Assembly: GCA_964349835.1 (NCBI GenBank)
Contig: CAYGID010000085.1
Location: forward strand, 1 to 8,938
From: JAQVSH01 sp964349835
Lineage (GTDB): Bacteria > Bacteroidota > Bacteroidia > Bacteroidales > UBA4181
Direction of reading: 5' to 3'
Length of the DNA: 8,938 bases
Below, piece by piece: positions 1 through 8,637 of this stretch. Below the pieces are notes generated by a model, which was given only the letters and a program-made list of their open reading frames with translations, was not told the DNA's origin and did not search any database. Positions within the stretch are counted from its first letter, which is position 1; each line of letters begins with the position of its first letter. The position numbers were made by a program, and so were the translations under genes.

Positions 1-1475
1 CTCATGGCATGTAGCGACCAGTCGTCATCCAGTCCGGTGTACGATACCGAGGTGACAGCTGTAAGCTTGTAGGTCAGTGCCTTCTTATACATCTCAATGA
101 TGTAGAGACCCGGATCGGGTGCGGCGATATTGTTCTCACCACCAAACAGCAGTGATCCCTCCAGAGCCGATCCGCCTTCTGCCATTCCATAGGCGTCGCC
201 CCAGTTGTCTTTCTCCTCATAAAATTTGTAACCCCACAGTGAGTTTACATTGCATCCTCCACCATAGCCCAAAGCATCTTCATTGAAAAGCCGAAGGTAA
301 TTGTCGAAAGTCCAACTTCCTGAGATGCCATCATCTACGCCGGATAAATAAACCAACGGTGGGACCTCTACAGGTGTCGAAGATCCTTCGGTGACCGAGA
401 GTGTCCACTGTTGCGGATTACTTAGATCGAGGATCAGTGAGACCTCTCCGTTGCCGCTTACGGGAACGCTTACGGATGCAGCTGCATTGCCAAACACCAG
501 ATCGTCAGATGTACCGCTAAAACCAACAGGGGTGTCAATGGCAGCCGCATCATCGGTGCCTGTAGCCAGATTGTATTGCTTCGCAGTACCAGATATTGAT
601 ACATTGATAGCACCGGAGGCGGTGTTGTTGAACGTATAGCTCCAACGGTTGGCGTTACGGTCGAAGGTCATCTCGCCGTTCACATCTCCCGCAACGGTGA
701 GTGACGGTATCCAGAGTGCGCTCCACTCTTTGGCCACCGTGTTCAGGATGGTGTAATATGATCCTGCCTGTCCGGGGAACCAGAAGTTCCAGCTGCCGCT
801 TCCGTTTGAAGCGATGAAGGCAGTGCCAGTGACTTCGTCATTTCCCCAAATGGTTCCTTCACCTTCGCGCAGAAACCAGTTATACCAGGCTGTAACTCCA
901 AGGAAGCCTTCATAGATGCCGTTCGAAGTTTCCGCATACAGTGTCTTGTCTGTCTCACCCTTGGCACTGTCAAGGATATAACCGATTGTCATGTCGATAA
1001 GGTAGGGCGTCACATTCATGGTGAGCACATTGCTGAAGGAGGAGGGCATGTTATTTCCAATGTCGCTTTTGATGCGAATATAGAGCGGATAGGTGACACC
1101 ACCTTCCATACCCAATCTGCTCAACTGTGCGTTGAGCTCATAGTGAGTAAACTGATGTTGGAAGATGCCATCCTCGGCACGTTGTTCCACCACGGTTGTA
1201 AAATTGGCATCGCCAGATAGCTGAATGGTATTACCAATGGCATTTTCAGGGGCCAGCACCAGAGGATTGCTGAGTGAGATTTTTCCGTTGTCACTCCAGT
1301 AGATTGTAAGTGCCAGATCGCCGGCCTTGTCATAGTCGAGAACGATATCGCCTTCAGTACCCTGAAGCGTTACCTCATCACCTACAGAAGTGGTCAGGAA
1401 GTCACCATCCTTCTCACAGGATGAGATGAATAGGATGCCAATAAGCAGGAGGTATATACAATGTTTCATTTTCAT
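1..1475 (-). CDS. SusE/SusF-like surface glycan-binding lipoprotein, C-terminus cut by window edge
   Basis: The frame is open for 491 codons from ATG at 1475 to the left edge, with no stop, so the C-terminus is missing. The first residues, MKMKHCIYLLLIGILFISSC, form a lipoprotein signal with lipobox ISS-C20. They are followed by EKDGD, acidic residues typical of surface-exported Bacteroidota lipoproteins. Visible modules are: about 21-160, a SusE N-terminal-type beta domain (YELNAQLSRLG near 112-122, then LYIRIKS near 131-137, ending NVTPY); about 162-365, a Trp-rich beta domain resembling DUF5114 (WYNWFLREGEGTIWGN, SWNFWFPG, AKEWSALW); about 374-475, a SusE/F-like binding domain (GYKFYEEKDNWG near 415-426); and the start of another repeat (TGLDDDWSLHAM) at the edge. 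The expected role is glycan binding on the outer surface beside SusC/SusD. It starts 12 bp after the susD stop. A second in-frame ATG at 1469 is equally possible. Family assignment is from recall of motifs, so the DUF5114 name is tentative. Confidence 0.85.
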   Translation of the reverse strand, partial: MKMKHCIYLLLIGILFISSCEKDGDFLTTSVGDEVTLQGTEGDIVLDYDKAGDLALTIYWSDNGKISLSNPLVLAPENAIGNTIQLSGDANFTTVVEQRAEDGIFQHQFTHYELNAQLSRLGMEGGVTYPLYIRIKSDIGNNMPSSFSNVLTMNVTPYLIDMTIGYILDSAKGETDKTLYAETSNGIYEGFLGVTAWYNWFLREGEGTIWGNDEVTGTAFIASNGSGSWNFWFPGQAGSYYTILNTVAKEWSALWIPSLTVAGDVNGEMTFDRNANRWSYTFNNTASGAINVSISGTAKQYNLATGTDDAAAIDTPVGFSGTSDDLVFGNAAASVSVPVSGNGEVSLILDLSNPQQWTLSVTEGSSTPVEVPPLVYLSGVDDGISGSWTFDNYLRLFNEDALGYGGGCNVNSLWGYKFYEEKDNWGDAYGMAEGGSALEGSLLFGGENNIAAPDPGLYIIEMYKKALTYKLTAVTSVSYTGLDDDWSLHAM

Positions 1476-1487
1476 CGGTCGTAAAGA

Positions 1488-3056
1488 TTAATAATTCGCA
1501 TTTTTCAAGTTGGGATTGGCTGAGAGTTCAGTAGCCGGAATAGGGTAGATATTGTACCGGTTGTCCACGGCACGACCTTCTCTCACACCACCTTTCCATT
1601 GCCAGATACGATCTGAACCGGTGAATAAGCCATAGCGGATCAGGTCGGTACGACGGGTACACTCCCAAAGCATTTCACGTCCTCTTTCATCGAGAATCCA
1701 TTCGAGTGTGAGCTCAGCTATGGTGATGTTGCCGCTCTGGTCACCACATGCCCGTTCACGAATTTCATTCACCAGCTCCAATGCATCGTTGACATCGGCG
1801 CCCTCTCCGTCCCGCAATACCGATTCAGCCTGCATCAGGTAGATATCGGCCAAACGGAAAACAGGAAAGTCGGTGTTTACACCCACGGCTTGCGTATTGG
1901 AAGCTGCTTCACCTGCATCGGTAAGATTGCTCCATTTCATGGAGTAGTATCCGTTGCTGGCATCACTCAACCCGCCATCGATGTATTGGGTTTGACCCTC
2001 TGAGTAGAAGCGGCGACGAGTATCGGCAGGGGATGTTTCGTCGAAGAGCGCCACGTATTCACCACGCACCCTGAAGTTACCCCATGCACCGGTGACACCC
2101 ACTTCTGCTTCTGCACTGCCGGTGGCACCCCCACAGACAATATTGGTGGTGGCACCCCAGGTGACGGTATGCTCGCTGTCGACGAGGAACGAGAAGATGA
2201 TCTCATTGTCACGCAAATGATTCTCCGCATTGAACAGTTTGGCCCAGTCGTTCTCGAGTGAGTAGCGGTTGCTGTCGATGATCTTTTTGGTATAGGTGAT
2301 GCAGTCGGTATAGCGGGGTGTGCCGGTATAAACTTCGGCATTGAGGTAAAGACGTGCAAGGAGCGCTTGTACGGCACCCTGCGATGCCCGGCCATGTTCA
2401 TTGGTCTCGTTGATGCTTTGCTCAATTTCGAGCAGCTCACTTTCCACGTAGTTGAACAGCTCATCACGGGTATAAGCTTCCGGTTTGTAATTACTCAGGG
2501 GAGTGGTTTCATCCACGAAGGGTCCCTGACCAAAGAGATCGATGATGTAACTGTAGGCCAGTGATCGAAGGAAACGTGCCTCGGAGCGCATGGCACTGAT
2601 CTCGCGCTGTTCCTCCTCCGTGAAGCGGGTGATGGCTTCGTCTGCGGAGTTACGGATGAACTCATTACAGATGGTGATGGTATAGTAGATGCGATAATAG
2701 GAGTCGGAGACCCATACATCGTTCACATCCCATGAGATGAAAGAGATGTCCCACAGGTCATCGCCCTCATTCCAGGTATAGGCAATCTCATCCGTGCCTG
2801 CTTCCTGCAGGTAGAAGTAACTGCGGAAGAGGTCGAAGTTGGTATCCAGATCCACATTACCCCCTCCCAGTTCCTGTCCGGCAATCACGTACGATGCGTA
2901 GAGCTTGGCCAGCACATTTTTGTAATTGGCTGCCTCACTGTAGACCCCATTTGCATCGGTTTCAATCACGGGGTATTGGTTCAGATCGTCGGTGCATCCG
3001 GCGATGAGCATCCATGCTGCTGCCAGCGTGAGAATATGATGATAGTATTTCTTCAT
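1488..3056 (-). CDS. SusD/RagB-like outer-membrane glycan-binding lipoprotein
   Basis: This is a complete 522-residue protein, normal length for SusD. It has a lipoprotein signal with lipobox LIAG-C21 followed by TDD, which fits surface export. SusD hallmarks are the helical signature SEARFLRSLAYSYIIDLFG (158-176), the TPR-like segment ASQGAVQALLARLYLNAEVY (224-243), FPVFRLADIYLMQAESVLR (397-415), the motif LDERGREMLWECTRRTDLIR (455-474) and the ending YPIPATELSANPNLKN (504-519). It should cap the SusC barrel as the lid of the SusCD 'pedal-bin' importer and help bind the glycan. A Trp-rich stretch (W95, W102, W109, W115) lies before the YYRIYY helix and could contribute to the ligand site; that is inference, since loops in this family vary with substrate. 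The ATG is 20 bp after the susC stop, with an A-rich leader and no clear Shine-Dalgarno, as usual in Bacteroidota. Substrate cannot be read from the sequence. Confidence 0.95.
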   Translation of the reverse strand: MKKYYHHILTLAAAWMLIAGCTDDLNQYPVIETDANGVYSEAANYKNVLAKLYASYVIAGQELGGGNVDLDTNFDLFRSYFYLQEAGTDEIAYTWNEGDDLWDISFISWDVNDVWVSDSYYRIYYTITICNEFIRNSADEAITRFTEEEQREISAMRSEARFLRSLAYSYIIDLFGQGPFVDETTPLSNYKPEAYTRDELFNYVESELLEIEQSINETNEHGRASQGAVQALLARLYLNAEVYTGTPRYTDCITYTKKIIDSNRYSLENDWAKLFNAENHLRDNEIIFSFLVDSEHTVTWGATTNIVCGGATGSAEAEVGVTGAWGNFRVRGEYVALFDETSPADTRRRFYSEGQTQYIDGGLSDASNGYYSMKWSNLTDAGEAASNTQAVGVNTDFPVFRLADIYLMQAESVLRDGEGADVNDALELVNEIRERACGDQSGNITIAELTLEWILDERGREMLWECTRRTDLIRYGLFTGSDRIWQWKGGVREGRAVDNRYNIYPIPATELSANPNLKNANY

Positions 3057-3076
3057 TGTTCTGTTTTTTGAGTGGT

Positions 3077-6043
3077 TTAGAATTCAAGTCCCAGTGTCAT
3101 TGAATAGATTCGGGGACGCGGGTATACGGAAGAATCGATGCCCGAACCGCTTTCGGGATCCACACCGTTGTAGGATGTAATGGTGAAGACATTCTGGATC
3201 ATTGCCGACAGATTGAGTGAGAAGAATCTGTTGATCTGTCCGAAGTGATATCCGATCTGCAGGTTGTCCATCTTCAGAAAGGAAGCATTCTCCACATAGT
3301 GATCACTCAGTTGCTGCCTTGTCTGGAAGCGGGTAGTGAGGTAGCTGCGACTGAGGTTGTTGAGCTCGTAGGCGTTGTACGAAACGGTGCCAAAGGCTCC
3401 CGTGTCCATTGCGACTCCATTGTAGAGATAGTTCCCCACGTTGGCTCGCAGGCTACTGCTCATATAGAACTTTTTCCACTGGAGCGTGGTGCTTAAACCA
3501 AACAGCCAGTCGGGTGCCACAGCATGGTAGTGGTACAGATCGTTCGTGTTAATGTCTCCATCACCATTCAGATCGGCATACAGTCCTTCAATCGGCCTGC
3601 CTGTCTCCTCATCATAGATCTGCTTGTACAGGTAGAAGCTGTAGGGTGCATACCCTTCGGTGAAGACCTGTACCTGTTGACCTCCCTTTCCTACGGATGG
3701 TCCCACGAGTGTGTTGGGTGACTGTGCTCCTTCCACCAGTTTGAGGTTGGTGATGCGGTTGTGCTGATAGGTGGCATTGGCGCTGAGGGACCAGTTCCAG
3801 TCCGGTGTCTCTATCGGTGTGACATTCACGGCGAGCTCCAGTCCCTTGCTTTCCATGTTTCCCACATTGGTGAGCATGGTTTTGTCGAAGTTCACGCCTG
3901 CGGGAATGGGTACAGTGGCTAGCAGGTCCCTGGTCTTGCGGTCATAATAATCGACACTTCCGCTGAGTCGGTTATTGAAGAAACCAAAATCGATTCCCAC
4001 GTTACGGGAGGTGGTGGTCTCCCATTTCAGGTCGGGGTTATACCCTTCGGGGCGGTAGGTTGAAATTGGTTGGCCTCCAAACATGTAATCGGCACCCGGT
4101 TGACTGATGGTATAGACCGGGATATAGCCGTAGTTGGCAATACCATCCTGTTGTCCGGTTACGCCATAGCTCACACGCAGCTTGAGGTCGTTCATTATGC
4201 CCTGCAGGCTGTCGAACCACCGCTCGTTGCTAATGCGCCATGCCAGTGCTACCGAAGGGAAGGTACCCCATCGGGTATCTTCTGCGAAGCGGGAAGAGCC
4301 GTCGCGGCGAATGGTGGCTGTCAATAGGTACTTGTCCGCAATGCTGTAATTCAACCTTCCGTAGTAGGATAGAAGGGCATGACGCTGATCGGAAGCTGCC
4401 GAGGTACTCTGTACCTCACCGAGCGTGTTGAGTTGTTCAAAAGCAGTTGCTGTTCTCTTCCAAAACTGGTAATCATAACCGGCGGTGAGATCGAGAGAGC
4501 TGCTGATCTCATCGAACGTCTTGTTATAGTTGGTATAGAAGGTGAACAACCGGTTGTAATTTTTCTGCGGTCCGTACGCATAGTCATAACCCGAGATGTT
4601 GTAATTGTTGTAGGCCTCAGCCGGTACAAAGACAGTGCCGTTGCCCTCTGAGAAGTCGTACCCCCCGGTCAGGTGCAGGCGCAACTCGGGTAGAGCGTGC
4701 AGGCGATAGTCGGCGTCAATATTTCCGATCATCCGGTATGCCTTGCCGTTGTCGGTGCGCTGAAGCACCCTCCCCAGTGGGTTGGGTTGAGCGCCGGTAA
4801 CGGTGTTGCCATTGGGGTCGGTCACTTCGGTATATCCTCCGTAGATACTGCTTTCGTCGTATACAGCCCAGGTGGGATTGTAAACACTGGCTCCATGTAT
4901 GGCACCGGTATCTCCCCAGTTGGTATTGTTCCAGGTAGCTTTCCCATTCACGCTCAAACGGAGGTGATCATCAAAGAATGAGGGTGTGAGGTTGATGTTG
5001 CCGGAATATCTGCTTAAATTATCCTTTTTCAATATTCCCTCCTGATAGAAGACACCCGCAGAGACGCGGAAGGGAAGCCATTTCACTCTTCCTGATACAG
5101 CCAGGTTGTTATCTGTACCGAAGGCATTGCGAAAGACTTGTTTGTTCCAGTCGGTATTGGCTGTACCGAGGAGTGCTTGCTGTGTGCTGCTCCCATCGGT
5201 GTTGATGACATTGATGAACTCGTCACGCGACAACATGTCGGCTGTTCGTGTACGCAGTTGTTGTGAGTTGGTGGTATGGAATGTGACTTTTACGCCTTTA
5301 TTGCCTCCTTTTTTCGTGGTGATGATGATGACCCCATTCGATGCCCTACTCCCGTAGATGGCGGTGGAGGAGGCATCCTTGAGTACTGTCATCGATTCAA
5401 TGTCATTGGGATTGAGCAGGCTGAGGAAGTTGCCACTGCCGCTGACCGATCCTCCAACCTCCATGGGTACACCGTCGAGCACGATCAGTGGTTCGTTCGA
5501 TGCATTCAGGGAGGCACCGCCACGGATTCGGATCATGCTGCCGGCGGAGGGACTCCCACCGTTGTTGATGATCTGTACACCGGCAATCTTTCCGTTTACA
5601 AGTTGTTCGGCTGATCCGATCATCCCCTGATTAAAATCTTTCTCACTGATGGTGGAGACGGAACCGGTGAGGTCGGTCTTTTTCCGTGTTCCATATCCAA
5701 TAACCACAAGCTCCTCCATCAGGTTGATATCGGGCATCAACTGCAGGTTGATCACTTTATCGGCGATGGTTACAGTGGCTCGCTGGTATCCGATATAGGA
5801 AAACTCAAGTGACGCTGCATCTGCCGGCACGCTTAAGGTGTACCTGCCATCGATATCGGTCGCGGTACCCGATGTCGTGCCTGTAATCACAACCGTTACA
5901 CCAATCATCGGGTCATTGTTTTCATCTACTACAACTCCCGTGATCGTGCGGGTGTCGGTCTGACTGAATGCTAATAGCGATAAAGCCATAGCCACAGTAA
6001 CAATCAGTAGTTTTCTGAATAAAGAGATCATTTCTTTTTGCAT
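3077..6043 (-). CDS. SusC/RagA-like TonB-dependent outer-membrane transporter
   Basis: This is a complete 988-residue transporter that imports oligosaccharides across the outer membrane with TonB-ExbBD energy, paired with the SusD encoded 20 bp downstream. In order it has: an N-terminal signal peptide ending near LLAFSQ (residue 28); a CarboxypepD_reg-like beta-sandwich at about 33-104 (ITGVVVDENNDPMIGVTV, DIDGRYTL); the TonB-box-like MEELVVIGYG at 109-118; a plug at about 119-246 (IRIRG 171-175, LIVLDGVP 186-193, LKDASSTAIYGSRASNG 221-237); and a beta-barrel ending in Phe (TLGLEF). An acidic loop, DLNGDGDINTND (about 824-835), resembles a calcium-binding loop and is common in SusC proteins. 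There is no STN (secretin/TonB short N-terminal) domain, so it is not of the type that signals to an anti-sigma factor; this fits control by the upstream regulator. Start choice: ATG 6043 follows an A-rich leader; ATG 6031 (MISLFRK) is also possible. The 56-bp gap to the upstream enzyme gene contains no convincing promoter or terminator. Confidence 0.97.
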   Translation of the reverse strand: MQKEMISLFRKLLIVTVAMALSLLAFSQTDTRTITGVVVDENNDPMIGVTVVITGTTSGTATDIDGRYTLSVPADAASLEFSYIGYQRATVTIADKVINLQLMPDINLMEELVVIGYGTRKKTDLTGSVSTISEKDFNQGMIGSAEQLVNGKIAGVQIINNGGSPSAGSMIRIRGGASLNASNEPLIVLDGVPMEVGGSVSGSGNFLSLLNPNDIESMTVLKDASSTAIYGSRASNGVIIITTKKGGNKGVKVTFHTTNSQQLRTRTADMLSRDEFINVINTDGSSTQQALLGTANTDWNKQVFRNAFGTDNNLAVSGRVKWLPFRVSAGVFYQEGILKKDNLSRYSGNINLTPSFFDDHLRLSVNGKATWNNTNWGDTGAIHGASVYNPTWAVYDESSIYGGYTEVTDPNGNTVTGAQPNPLGRVLQRTDNGKAYRMIGNIDADYRLHALPELRLHLTGGYDFSEGNGTVFVPAEAYNNYNISGYDYAYGPQKNYNRLFTFYTNYNKTFDEISSSLDLTAGYDYQFWKRTATAFEQLNTLGEVQSTSAASDQRHALLSYYGRLNYSIADKYLLTATIRRDGSSRFAEDTRWGTFPSVALAWRISNERWFDSLQGIMNDLKLRVSYGVTGQQDGIANYGYIPVYTISQPGADYMFGGQPISTYRPEGYNPDLKWETTTSRNVGIDFGFFNNRLSGSVDYYDRKTRDLLATVPIPAGVNFDKTMLTNVGNMESKGLELAVNVTPIETPDWNWSLSANATYQHNRITNLKLVEGAQSPNTLVGPSVGKGGQQVQVFTEGYAPYSFYLYKQIYDEETGRPIEGLYADLNGDGDINTNDLYHYHAVAPDWLFGLSTTLQWKKFYMSSSLRANVGNYLYNGVAMDTGAFGTVSYNAYELNNLSRSYLTTRFQTRQQLSDHYVENASFLKMDNLQIGYHFGQINRFFSLNLSAMIQNVFTITSYNGVDPESGSGIDSSVYPRPRIYSMTLGLEF

Positions 6044-6099
6044 GTTTTCTTTTTTAGGTTAATGAAATGAATCAAAAGGTTCTCTGTTTATGTCAATTA

Positions 6100-8631
6100 T
6101 TATTGAAGCCACACACCTTTTATCTCCAATGTAATCGGTGTTGCTTCACCATGTATAGTGATCTGTACAAACTCAATATCTTCGGTTCTGAACGGTATAT
6201 CGGTTGTGCTCTCAAATCTCCGCGAAAGAAAATCGGGAAATGGAGCTGGCAGAATAAGGGTGGGGGACTGTTTCAGTTGCGTTACAGGAACTTCTATCAG
6301 TGCCTTTGGTGTCACAAATGTACTGTATGTGATCCCCAGGGATGAGATAAGGGATAACTCCAGCTGACCGAACCCTTTATATTCTTCGAGAGATACCACC
6401 AACGAATGCTTGTGTGAGAGGGTGGGATGCCATCCCAGCATATTGCCTACATATCGTTTCATCACAACCATTGGAGCGTCACCCACAGGCCATCCCGCTG
6501 AGGGATGGTAGTCGAGTCGGTACACATTGTGCCCTACCGGTGCACGGTGTATGTATTGCAGGATTGCCTTTTGTGCCCCCGGGATGGTGTATACCTCTGT
6601 CTCTTGTTTTGTATCGGGTTCAATCAGGATGATGGGAGAGGATTCGCTTACCATGGTTGTTCGATAATTGAGAGATGAGTTGAAGTCCCATGAAAGTGGC
6701 GTTCCCGGTTCATTCTGCGGGAATGTGCGTGCACCATGGGGTGTGAAGGCTACAATATTGTAGGCGAACTCATCACCCGTACTGTCTGTAGCGATGGTTG
6801 CTTCGTACTGATATCCGCTTGTACGATGCATCTTATATACCCTGTTGTGACTGCTCCAGAATGAGACCTCACGCGGGTAAATCACCAGTGAGTCGGGCAT
6901 CGTTTTGGTGAACATCGTGGCGCGAATGGTCAGTGAATCTCCCTTTACAATGTTCTTCGCAGGATGATGAACTATTTCGAAAACCTTCTCCGTTTCGCTT
7001 GGAGCCACAAAAGAGGGATCAACGAGAGTGGGTGTGTTGTCGGGATTTTTTGATAGCAGATAGGTCCCGGGATAAATAGTCATGGAACCATCGGTTGCTT
7101 TTCCGCTGCGTTGATTGTTGGAGTTGATGGCTCTGTAACTGTATGCTTCACCTAGTGACGGCAGATGGATGCTCATAGGTTGTTCACGGTAGATGATGGC
7201 TCCCACTTCTCTCTGGAGGGAAGGTTTTTTAAAGGGGTCATCCGTAAGCAGCAGATCGGGCATCACCTCCAGACGCCAGGTATCATCATTCACTTTATCC
7301 AGGAAATAGGCTCCGCTCCCCTGGTAACGGACAAGGGGACTGTTGCCCCATCCGGCTACCTGGAGCAGCTTGTCGGGTGCCAAAGGGCGGGTGAGGGTGT
7401 TGTTGGTGTAGAGGAATTTGTGCTCACTGTTCATCTCACTCAGGTTGCGAGGGTAACTCACCCTGAAGTCCGCGAAGATGGTATCGCGGGGATAAACGCC
7501 AAAGTCGGCTCCGCGGGGGATGGTTCGTGCCACCTCGGCGGCGATCATCATTGAGAGTGCTTTTTGGGGTGTATAGGCCAGATTGAGGTAGTGAGTCTGA
7601 TATTCGGTATTAAACCGGGCCATGTCGATGGGATCATAAGAAAACTGGGTGATCCACTGGAAGCCTTCCTTGCGCAATGTTCTGACCATAGCAGGATGGA
7701 GATAGGAATAGAGGTTATCGGCCGGATCATACTCATAGATGATTTTGGCCAACTTGTTGAAATTCCTGTTGTTCCTGAAAGGGATGTCGTAGTTGTCTAC
7801 CAGCGGCAAAAAGTTGCCTTTACGTTCAAAACCGGCTACCAGACCCACGGGATACCACTGGTAGGTACCACCCTGGATATCGGCATCGAGAAAACCCTGT
7901 ACGATCTGCCCGTTGTGACTCACATTATAGAAAAAGAGCTTCTCCCAGCCTCCTTTTCTGGCCGATGCAACCATCCGGTTGATGTAACGGGTGGCAGCCG
8001 CCGCTTCACCGGAATGACAGGGTTCATTATTGATCTCGAGGGCAATGATATCGGGATCGGCAGCGTAGCTCTTACCGGTGTATGGATTCTGGTGGATGGC
8101 AAACTGGTAAATATATCGTTCCTGAATGCGGATTGCTTCTTCGGTATCGTGTATCTGACATTTTTCATAATCATAGCTGTAGGCACCGGTGTCTATGTTG
8201 CGCTCTGGATAACCATTGCCGAAGTTGGTTTGGGTGGTGAGAACGATGTCAATATCCCGCTTCTTGAGTTCTGCTACAAGGTAGTCCAGGAGATCGAGAT
8301 GGTCGTTGTGGAGCAGATTACCTGCGGCATCGCTGATTTCCACATCCCATACATGTATCCTGAAGGCATTGAAACCAAGTCGCCACATATGGTATACATC
8401 CCGTTCAATAGCCTTCTTCCGGTCCACATCGAGATGTCCCAATGCACGGTAGGCATGTGCAAAGGGTACCGTATAATTTACACCGAAGTAGGAGACCTCC
8501 TGTCGTGTTTCCACATCACGCATCACACCGTGTCTGTCAACAAAGATCTTGCTCACTTTCGCGTTTCGGTTGGCTACTGAAGTGAGACTCATTGAAAGAA
8601 AAAGGATGAGAAAAAGATTGTTTTTTATCAT
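6100..8631 (-). CDS. Exported multidomain glycoside hydrolase, clan GH-A (GH5-like); family not assigned
   Basis: Read from ATG 8631 this is 843 residues. The signal peptide MIKNNLFLILFLSMSLTSVA lacks a lipobox Cys, so the product is probably periplasmic, possibly secreted. Residues about 26-395 look like a clan GH-A (beta/alpha)8 barrel: FRIHVWD (90-96) with the expected Arg on an early strand, LEINNEP (198-204) with E203 as likely acid/base after strand 4, KIIYEYD (296-302) with E300 as likely nucleophile after strand 7, and FQWITQFSYDP (324-334) with W326 on strand 8. The family mechanism is retaining hydrolysis, usually of beta-linkages. Downstream come a beta-rich segment (about 396-530), an Ig/FN3-like domain (about 550-660) and a C-terminal beta-sandwich (about 670-843) that may be carbohydrate-binding; these borders are estimates. 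It is the first gene of the operon, behind the promoter at 8650-8680. An earlier in-frame ATG at 8652 is disfavoured because it lies in the promoter's -7 box and puts WETGIT before the signal peptide. Candidate families include GH5, GH147 and other GH-A families; I cannot choose. The hydrolase call is firm, the substrate is not. Confidence 0.85.
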   Translation of the reverse strand: MIKNNLFLILFLSMSLTSVANRNAKVSKIFVDRHGVMRDVETRQEVSYFGVNYTVPFAHAYRALGHLDVDRKKAIERDVYHMWRLGFNAFRIHVWDVEISDAAGNLLHNDHLDLLDYLVAELKKRDIDIVLTTQTNFGNGYPERNIDTGAYSYDYEKCQIHDTEEAIRIQERYIYQFAIHQNPYTGKSYAADPDIIALEINNEPCHSGEAAAATRYINRMVASARKGGWEKLFFYNVSHNGQIVQGFLDADIQGGTYQWYPVGLVAGFERKGNFLPLVDNYDIPFRNNRNFNKLAKIIYEYDPADNLYSYLHPAMVRTLRKEGFQWITQFSYDPIDMARFNTEYQTHYLNLAYTPQKALSMMIAAEVARTIPRGADFGVYPRDTIFADFRVSYPRNLSEMNSEHKFLYTNNTLTRPLAPDKLLQVAGWGNSPLVRYQGSGAYFLDKVNDDTWRLEVMPDLLLTDDPFKKPSLQREVGAIIYREQPMSIHLPSLGEAYSYRAINSNNQRSGKATDGSMTIYPGTYLLSKNPDNTPTLVDPSFVAPSETEKVFEIVHHPAKNIVKGDSLTIRATMFTKTMPDSLVIYPREVSFWSSHNRVYKMHRTSGYQYEATIATDSTGDEFAYNIVAFTPHGARTFPQNEPGTPLSWDFNSSLNYRTTMVSESSPIILIEPDTKQETEVYTIPGAQKAILQYIHRAPVGHNVYRLDYHPSAGWPVGDAPMVVMKRYVGNMLGWHPTLSHKHSLVVSLEEYKGFGQLELSLISSLGITYSTFVTPKALIEVPVTQLKQSPTLILPAPFPDFLSRRFESTTDIPFRTEDIEFVQITIHGEATPITLEIKGVWLQ

Positions 8632-8637
8632 GGTTAT

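Noticed and set aside
1..3056. Starch utilisation, because a SusE/F-like protein follows SusD as in the archetypal Sus operon.
   Set aside because: SusE-like proteins occur in PULs for many glycans, no GH13/GH97 gene is visible, and the only enzyme is a retaining GH-A type that acts mostly on beta-linkages.
5106..5630. Several overlapping plus-strand open frames of 83-112 codons opposite the SusC plug region.
   Set aside because: All are antisense to the strongly conserved plug sequence, and the translations show no family features.
6044..6099. A separate promoter for susC in the 56-bp gap; TTGACA and CCTTTTG are visible on the minus strand.
   Set aside because: TTGACA has no partner element at proper spacing, and CCTTTTG lacks the TA of TAnnTTTG. 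The gap is compatible with one transcript.
7564..8580. A 338-codon open frame on the plus strand opposite the glycoside hydrolase gene.
   Set aside because: It lies wholly antisense to a well-supported enzyme gene, its translation is V/I/G-rich with no recognisable motif or signal, and no promoter or start context was seen. It is a by-product of the codon use on the other strand.
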